Under the pieces are notes generated by a model that was not told the origin of the DNA, did no database searches, and worked only from the letters and a program-made list of their open reading frames with translations. Shown piece after piece: positions 49,766-53,338 of a stretch of 53,338 nt of DNA (the first letter of the stretch is position 1; each line of letters starts with the position of its first letter). This DNA comes from Microcoleus sp. GA_180221_E-2-1-MAG-45_12 (GTDB lineage: Bacteria > Cyanobacteriota > Cyanobacteriia > Cyanobacteriales > JAAUUE01): the NCBI GenBank assembly GCA_020692245.1, contig JAIMKT010000008.1:11354-64691 (forward strand). Direction: 5' to 3'. The translations under genes were made by a program, and so were the position numbers.

Positions 49766-50108
49766 GATCGACTCCTTGAGACTTTGCCTGATTATCTCTA
49801 TACTTGTCTGCTTTTCTTGGTTTTGCTTGCCTAGATTCACGAAAAAAGCTCAATCTAGGAAGGGACAAGTTAGCTAAACAAGTTTATTTTGCCTAATTTA
49901 AGACCATTGTATCAAGATCCCAGTTAACTGAAGCAATCTCTGATATTTCTCTTATTTCTTGCTAATCCTTCCTGACTTAATTTTGGGAATTTAATATCCC
50001 GAAGATTCTTAGAGGAATGCTGGGGACGATCGCTGGAGATTGCTCTAGAGATTGCTATAGTAGCTTTAGAATCTTGAGTAATTTTCTTTGCTATTCTTTT
50101 CCCTCACC
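49766..50108. other. Divergent intergenic region before lipA
   Basis: 343 bp (if GTG 49765 and ATG 50109 are the starts). No coding frame or clear promoter is supported. A GAGATTGCT motif occurs twice close together (GGAGATTGCTCTAGAGATTGCTATAG) at about 50035-50060. The track's lipA extension from 50088 falls here. Confidence 0.5.
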
Positions 50109-51089
50109 ATGTCTCAACCATCTCCCCAAACTGCTAGAACCATCGACTCCTTCTCTCCCAAAACCCAATCCTCCAACTTCCCACCCACAGAAACTTCATC
50201 TCCAGAAACTTCTCCCCAAAAATTACTTCCCCTCCCGCCTTGGCTCCGGCAACCCTCGATCGGCAAAGCCTCAGAAATTTCCCTAGTCCAACAAATTATT
50301 AAACAACGCCAGATTCATACTATCTGTGAGGAAGGACGCTGCCCCAACCGGGGAGAATGCCATAGCAATAAAACAGCAACTTTTTTGTTGATGGGCCCTA
50401 CCTGTACTCGGAGTTGTGGATTTTGCCAAGTGGATAAGGGTCATGCTCCCATGGCTCTGGATCCCTTAGAACCCCAGAAGATTGCTGAATCTGTGCAAAT
50501 TTTGGGCTTGCGTTATGTAGTATTGACGGCAGTAGCTCGGGATGACTTGGCAGACCACGGGGCGGGTTGGTTTGTGGCAACTATGCAGGCGATTCGATCG
50601 AGCCAACCGGGGACAGATATCGAAGTGCTGACGGCGGATTTTTGGGGTGGTCTGGGGGCAGAGGCAAGCCAACGAGAACGGGTGGGGTTAGTCGTGGCTG
50701 CCAAACCTGCTTGCTATAACCATAATATTGAGACAGTGGCAAGGTTACAGGGTAAAGTCCGCCGGGGAGCCAAGTACGATCGATCCCTGGGAGTTTTAGC
50801 CATTGTCAAGGAACTGAACCCGGAAATCCCCACAAAATCTGGGTTAATGCTGGGGCATGGAGAAACCAAGGCAGAAGTGATCCAAGCTATGCAAGATTTG
50901 AGGACTGTGGGCTGCGATCGCCTCACTCTAGGGCAGTACCTCCGTCCCTCTTTGGCGCACCTGCCCGTGGAAAAATATTGGACGATCGAAGAGTTTACCG
51001 AACTAGGAGAAATTGCCCAAGAGTTGGGGTTTAGCCATGTGCGATCGGCTCCCTTGGTGCGGAGTTCCTACCACGCTGGTGAAAGTTAA
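50109..51089 (+). CDS. lipA: Lipoyl synthase
   Basis: 326 residues from ATG 50109 ([20 protein letters not shown]); the 50088 start is an upstream alternative in the same frame. A radical-SAM enzyme that inserts two sulfurs into octanoyl groups of E2 and GcvH proteins. The auxiliary cluster cysteines are in [20 protein letters not shown] and the SAM-cluster motif is [18 protein letters not shown] (CxxxCxxC). Later motifs [40 protein letters not shown] and [18 protein letters not shown] match LipA. The first ~50 residues are a Pro/Ser-rich extension. The C-terminal RSSYHA contains the final cluster Ser. Confidence 0.96.
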   Translation: MSQPSPQTARTIDSFSPKTQSSNFPPTETSSPETSPQKLLPLPPWLRQPSIGKASEISLVQQIIKQRQIHTICEEGRCPNRGECHSNKTATFLLMGPTCTRSCGFCQVDKGHAPMALDPLEPQKIAESVQILGLRYVVLTAVARDDLADHGAGWFVATMQAIRSSQPGTDIEVLTADFWGGLGAEASQRERVGLVVAAKPACYNHNIETVARLQGKVRRGAKYDRSLGVLAIVKELNPEIPTKSGLMLGHGETKAEVIQAMQDLRTVGCDRLTLGQYLRPSLAHLPVEKYWTIEEFTELGEIAQELGFSHVRSAPLVRSSYHAGES

Positions 51090-51159
51090 ACTAGTAGAAT
51101 TTGTATATCAATTATTTTGCTCACCATTATAAGTCCCAACTCTAAATCTTCTTAAACCC

Positions 51160-51642
51160 ATGGCATCTCCCCCATCTCCTGAAGTCACCCTCCGCAATCT
51201 CCGGAAACTGAGTAATATTTTAGAAAATGCCATAGGTATTCCCGGAACTCCCTACCGCATTGGGCTTGACCCGATTATTGGGATCATCCCCGGTGGTGGC
51301 GACTTGGTAACAGGCTTGCTATCTTTTTATATTGTGTTCACGGCGGCTCGGTTGGGTCTACCACGGGAAACCTTGGGGCGGTTGGTGATGAATGTGCTGA
51401 TTGATGTCTTGGTGGGAACTATGCCCGTATTTGGCGATTTGTTTGACGTGGCGTGGAAGGCAAACAGTAAAAATATGGATTTGTTAGAGAAGCATTTTTC
51501 TGTTCCTCAGACTACCAAGAAGGCCGATCGAGTCTTTATCTTTTTGATCTTGGGGGGATTATTACTCGCCATTCTTACCGTGTCTGCCGTGCTGGTTTGG
51601 GTCGTTGCGACTTTGTACCAATTCCTGACTACAGGTGGTTAA
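51160..51642 (+). CDS. DUF4112 membrane protein
   Basis: 160 residues. The DUF4112 core is IPGTPYRIGLDPIIGIIPGG, then GDLVTGLLSFYIVFTAARLG, and VLIDVLVGTMPVFGDLFDVA, with WKANSKNMDLL. A final membrane helix is FIFLILGGLLLAILTVSAVL. Function unknown; a conserved bacterial family often near lipid or secretion genes. It follows lipA after 70 bp, same strand. Confidence 0.87.
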   Translation: MASPPSPEVTLRNLRKLSNILENAIGIPGTPYRIGLDPIIGIIPGGGDLVTGLLSFYIVFTAARLGLPRETLGRLVMNVLIDVLVGTMPVFGDLFDVAWKANSKNMDLLEKHFSVPQTTKKADRVFIFLILGGLLLAILTVSAVLVWVVATLYQFLTTGG

Positions 51643-51654
51643 ATGGGGTTTTAA

Positions 51655-51677
51655 GAGCGACTAAAGTCGTAACTACA
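51655..51677. repeat. Dispersed palindrome between convergent genes
   Basis: GAGCGACTAAAGTCGTAACTAC: CGACT/AGTCG arms around AA. This GCGACT-nn-AGTCGY-AACTAC pattern looks like a frequent cyanobacterial dispersed repeat. Lying between convergent DUF4112 and transglutaminase-like genes, it could also serve as a shared transcript-end hairpin. Confidence 0.6.
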
Positions 51678-51678
51678 A

Positions 51679-53338
51679 TTAACTAGGGACTTTGATTCTG
51701 GTTATATTGCGCCATTTTTCTTGTAGTCTTTGCAGTTCTCGGAGCCGGAGCCGGAGCCTTTGAGTGTTGGGAGTTTGGGAGCCGTAGCGCCAAGCAATGT
51801 AGGCTTGAGAAATTTCTGTAATAATGGCGGTCTGGTCAGAGCTTAAATTGGGAGCGCAGGTTTGGACGTATTCCCAAGGAGTCTGGGCAGGGGGTTTGGG
51901 ATAGCCTTGGTTCGTTTGGAGGTAGAGCATTTGTTGATAGATACTTTCCATGGGGGGTAATTTTCGCAACCAGAGGGCATAACTGATCGATCGCCAGCGT
52001 TGCCACCCCAACCAACCGAGGAAACCAAGGACGATCGCCCCTATACCCCCAGCCAGAAGACCCAACCAACTACCGAAGATCACTGCCCAAATTCCCCCAA
52101 AGATAAAGGTAATCCCCTTAATTATATTTTCCCAGATCAAACTAATGAGACTAGTCAGCGGCGAAGGCAACCAGCCAGCTATCCAACTCCAAATTTGTTG
52201 AAGGACACTAAAGGTCTGCGTATCTTCGATCCCCGGTGGAATTAGCTCCATACCCGGCAGGGGATTAAAGGTAAACCAGCCGTAATCAGGGAAATAAACC
52301 TCCGTCATCATAAAAGCATCGGTATTTCTCACCGTGTAGTAGCCAGTGAAGGGGTTAAACTCTCCGGTATTGAAGCCAGCAACTAGACGAGCCGGGATGC
52401 CGATCGAGCGCAGCATCATCGTATAAGCCGTGGCAAAATGATCCGGTTGTCCCCCTTCCAGACGGAGAAAATTAGTTACGAGGTCTTCATTGTCCTGAAG
52501 AATAGGTAAATCTGGCTGGACTCGATAGGTTTGCTTGAGACGTTGGGCAAGAAATAGGGCAGTTTGGTAAGGATTGGTGAGGGGATTGGGCGATCGACCA
52601 AGCAATTCCTCAGTTTTTTGTTTCACTTCCCCAGCAATGGTCGGCGGCATTTGTAAATAATAGCGGCTAACTCCCGTGGGATAGGTCGTCCCTGCCTGTT
52701 CTAGTTCTCCTTGGTTCCGATAAGCCACATCAGAAATCACACTGTAGGTAAAACCTTCAATTAAACCAAGGGGCGATCGAATCCCACCTTCTGGATCCAA
52801 ACCTACTTCTAGGGTCGGAAAGAAAATTTCCCTCGCATGGGCAAGAGCCGGAATCACATTGGGCAGGTCACTCACCGCCGTGTAACTCTGGATTACTTCT
52901 TTGGTTTTTGCCTTAGTAAAAGCAGAGGAGAGAAAGAAGCGATAAGTCCAGCCCGGTCTTTGGATTCTGAGAATTTGTCGATCGCGGGAGATTTGCCAGC
53001 CCTGCCCCGTGTAGCGATCGAACGCCAACACCCGCCAAAAACCCGGAGCCTGAGATCTCACCCGCATCACCTCTTGGGGAACCAACTCCCCCCGGAGATT
53101 CTGATTGATCTGACTGCTAAAACCATAGTACGATCGACTATCTACCTGCCCCCCGTTGCCGCCCTGTTCCTGCCCCAAATCTCCCACTTCATAACCGGGA
53201 TTCATAATTCCCTGATCCACCCCTTGAAATCTTGCCTCATCCACATCCAAGGGCGAACTCACCGGAAATGTTTGGAGTTGGTAGCCGGGAAACCGGGGCA
53301 TGAGGGCAAAGAGAGTCAGCCCTGAGACGAGAATTATG
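51679..53338 (-). CDS. Transglutaminase-like (DUF3488/TgpA-type) membrane protein, partial
   Basis: The frame stays open to the window end (IILVSGLTLFALMPRFPGYQ...), so the track's Met at 53301 is probably internal and the N-terminal membrane helices lie outside. A large extracytoplasmic part includes the transglutaminase core: GGQPDHFATAYTMMLRSIGI then PARLVAGF, and DAFMMTEVYFPDYGWFTFNP then LPG. The family's Cys (GxCxHFA) is Pro here, the His is Phe or Met and the Asp of FDP is Asn: the triad appears lost. Helices near LTSLISLIWENIIKGITFIF and GGIWAVIFGSWLGLLAGGIG precede a DUF4129-like tail (PWEYVQTCAPNLSSDQTAII). Confidence 0.82.
   Translation of the reverse strand, partial: IILVSGLTLFALMPRFPGYQLQTFPVSSPLDVDEARFQGVDQGIMNPGYEVGDLGQEQGGNGGQVDSRSYYGFSSQINQNLRGELVPQEVMRVRSQAPGFWRVLAFDRYTGQGWQISRDRQILRIQRPGWTYRFFLSSAFTKAKTKEVIQSYTAVSDLPNVIPALAHAREIFFPTLEVGLDPEGGIRSPLGLIEGFTYSVISDVAYRNQGELEQAGTTYPTGVSRYYLQMPPTIAGEVKQKTEELLGRSPNPLTNPYQTALFLAQRLKQTYRVQPDLPILQDNEDLVTNFLRLEGGQPDHFATAYTMMLRSIGIPARLVAGFNTGEFNPFTGYYTVRNTDAFMMTEVYFPDYGWFTFNPLPGMELIPPGIEDTQTFSVLQQIWSWIAGWLPSPLTSLISLIWENIIKGITFIFGGIWAVIFGSWLGLLAGGIGAIVLGFLGWLGWQRWRSISYALWLRKLPPMESIYQQMLYLQTNQGYPKPPAQTPWEYVQTCAPNLSSDQTAIITEISQAYIAWRYGSQTPNTQRLRLRLRELQRLQEKWRNITRIKVPS

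Noticed and set aside
49766-49840. 25-residue N-terminal extension of the response regulator
   Set aside because: AAGGAG is perfectly spaced for GTG 49765, and the extension has no receiver sequence.
53301-53338. Met at 53301 as true start of the transglutaminase-like protein
   Set aside because: The frame continues upstream with hydrophobic residues to the window edge, so the Met is probably internal.
1-53338. tRNA or rRNA genes
   Set aside because: No T-arm (GGTTCGAATCC-like) sequence with a matching acceptor stem and no rRNA motif was found in the gaps.

Overview
The window is a chromosomal segment of a cyanobacterium. The evidence is direct: HIP1-type GCGATCGC/CGATCG octamers are very frequent, and the gene set is cyanobacterial (pxcA, petL, psbZ, a tocopherol pair of homogentisate phytyltransferase and gamma-tocopherol methyltransferase, Tic20, a SigG-type sigma factor with anti-sigma factor, a ComFB protein, a CHAT-TPR protein). 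Short tandem heptamer repeats, small dispersed palindromes and a long Arg/Asp-rich tail on RlmB also fit. Genus cannot be set from the sequence alone. No rRNA, tRNA, CRISPR array or prophage was seen.

Layout. 1-6.5 kb: start of trpE, pxcA, a P-loop helicase-like protein, a thioredoxin-like [2Fe-2S] ferredoxin, a decayed spermidine-synthase-like remnant, aroB and divergent petL. 6.5-10.7 kb: alpha/beta hydrolase, hpt, gamma-tocopherol methyltransferase and a ferredoxin-fused aldo/keto reductase. 10.7-15.3 kb: two paralogous proteins with double-glycine leader-like motifs, a hydrolase, a DUF1816 protein, rlmB and a small membrane protein. 15.3-15.6 kb: a 6S RNA gene with promoter and terminator. 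15.6-20.2 kb: CHAT-TPR protein, anti-sigma factor, SigG-type sigma factor. 20.3-26.3 kb: ComFB, YbjQ, glycosyltransferase, HD hydrolase, Hpt protein, nucleotidyltransferase, coiled-coil protein, mdh. 26.3-28.1 kb: AT-rich, HIP1-poor accessory stretch with a HEPN-like protein and a toxin-antitoxin pair. 28.1-37 kb: PotB-like permease with DUF4350/DUF4129 genes, M28 peptidase, sensor kinase, DUF2993, Tic20, FAH-family hydrolase. 37.1-38.4 and 47.4-48.6 kb: two closely related TnpB-only (IS200/IS605-type) elements. Between them: rpsF, a Bem46-like hydrolase, and a signalling cassette (hybrid kinase, adenylate cyclase, response regulator, DUF2232), then a sugar-type substrate-binding lipoprotein. 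48.7-53.3 kb: psbZ, response regulator, lipA, DUF4112 and a transglutaminase-like membrane protein that runs off the end.

Most interesting: the two TnpB elements share both ends and a TTGAT border (the known ISDra2 target motif). One copy carries two 24-bp palindromic insertions exactly where its guide RNA (omega RNA) should be encoded, both in frame with tnpB. Both elements sit directly upstream of, and co-oriented with, a chromosomal gene, so their guides would derive from that gene's 5' region. Also notable are the GG-leader paralogs, a transglutaminase homologue with its triad substituted, and a degenerate last receiver in the hybrid kinase. Functions are read from recognisable motifs without database searches, so family names are firm only where motifs are quoted.
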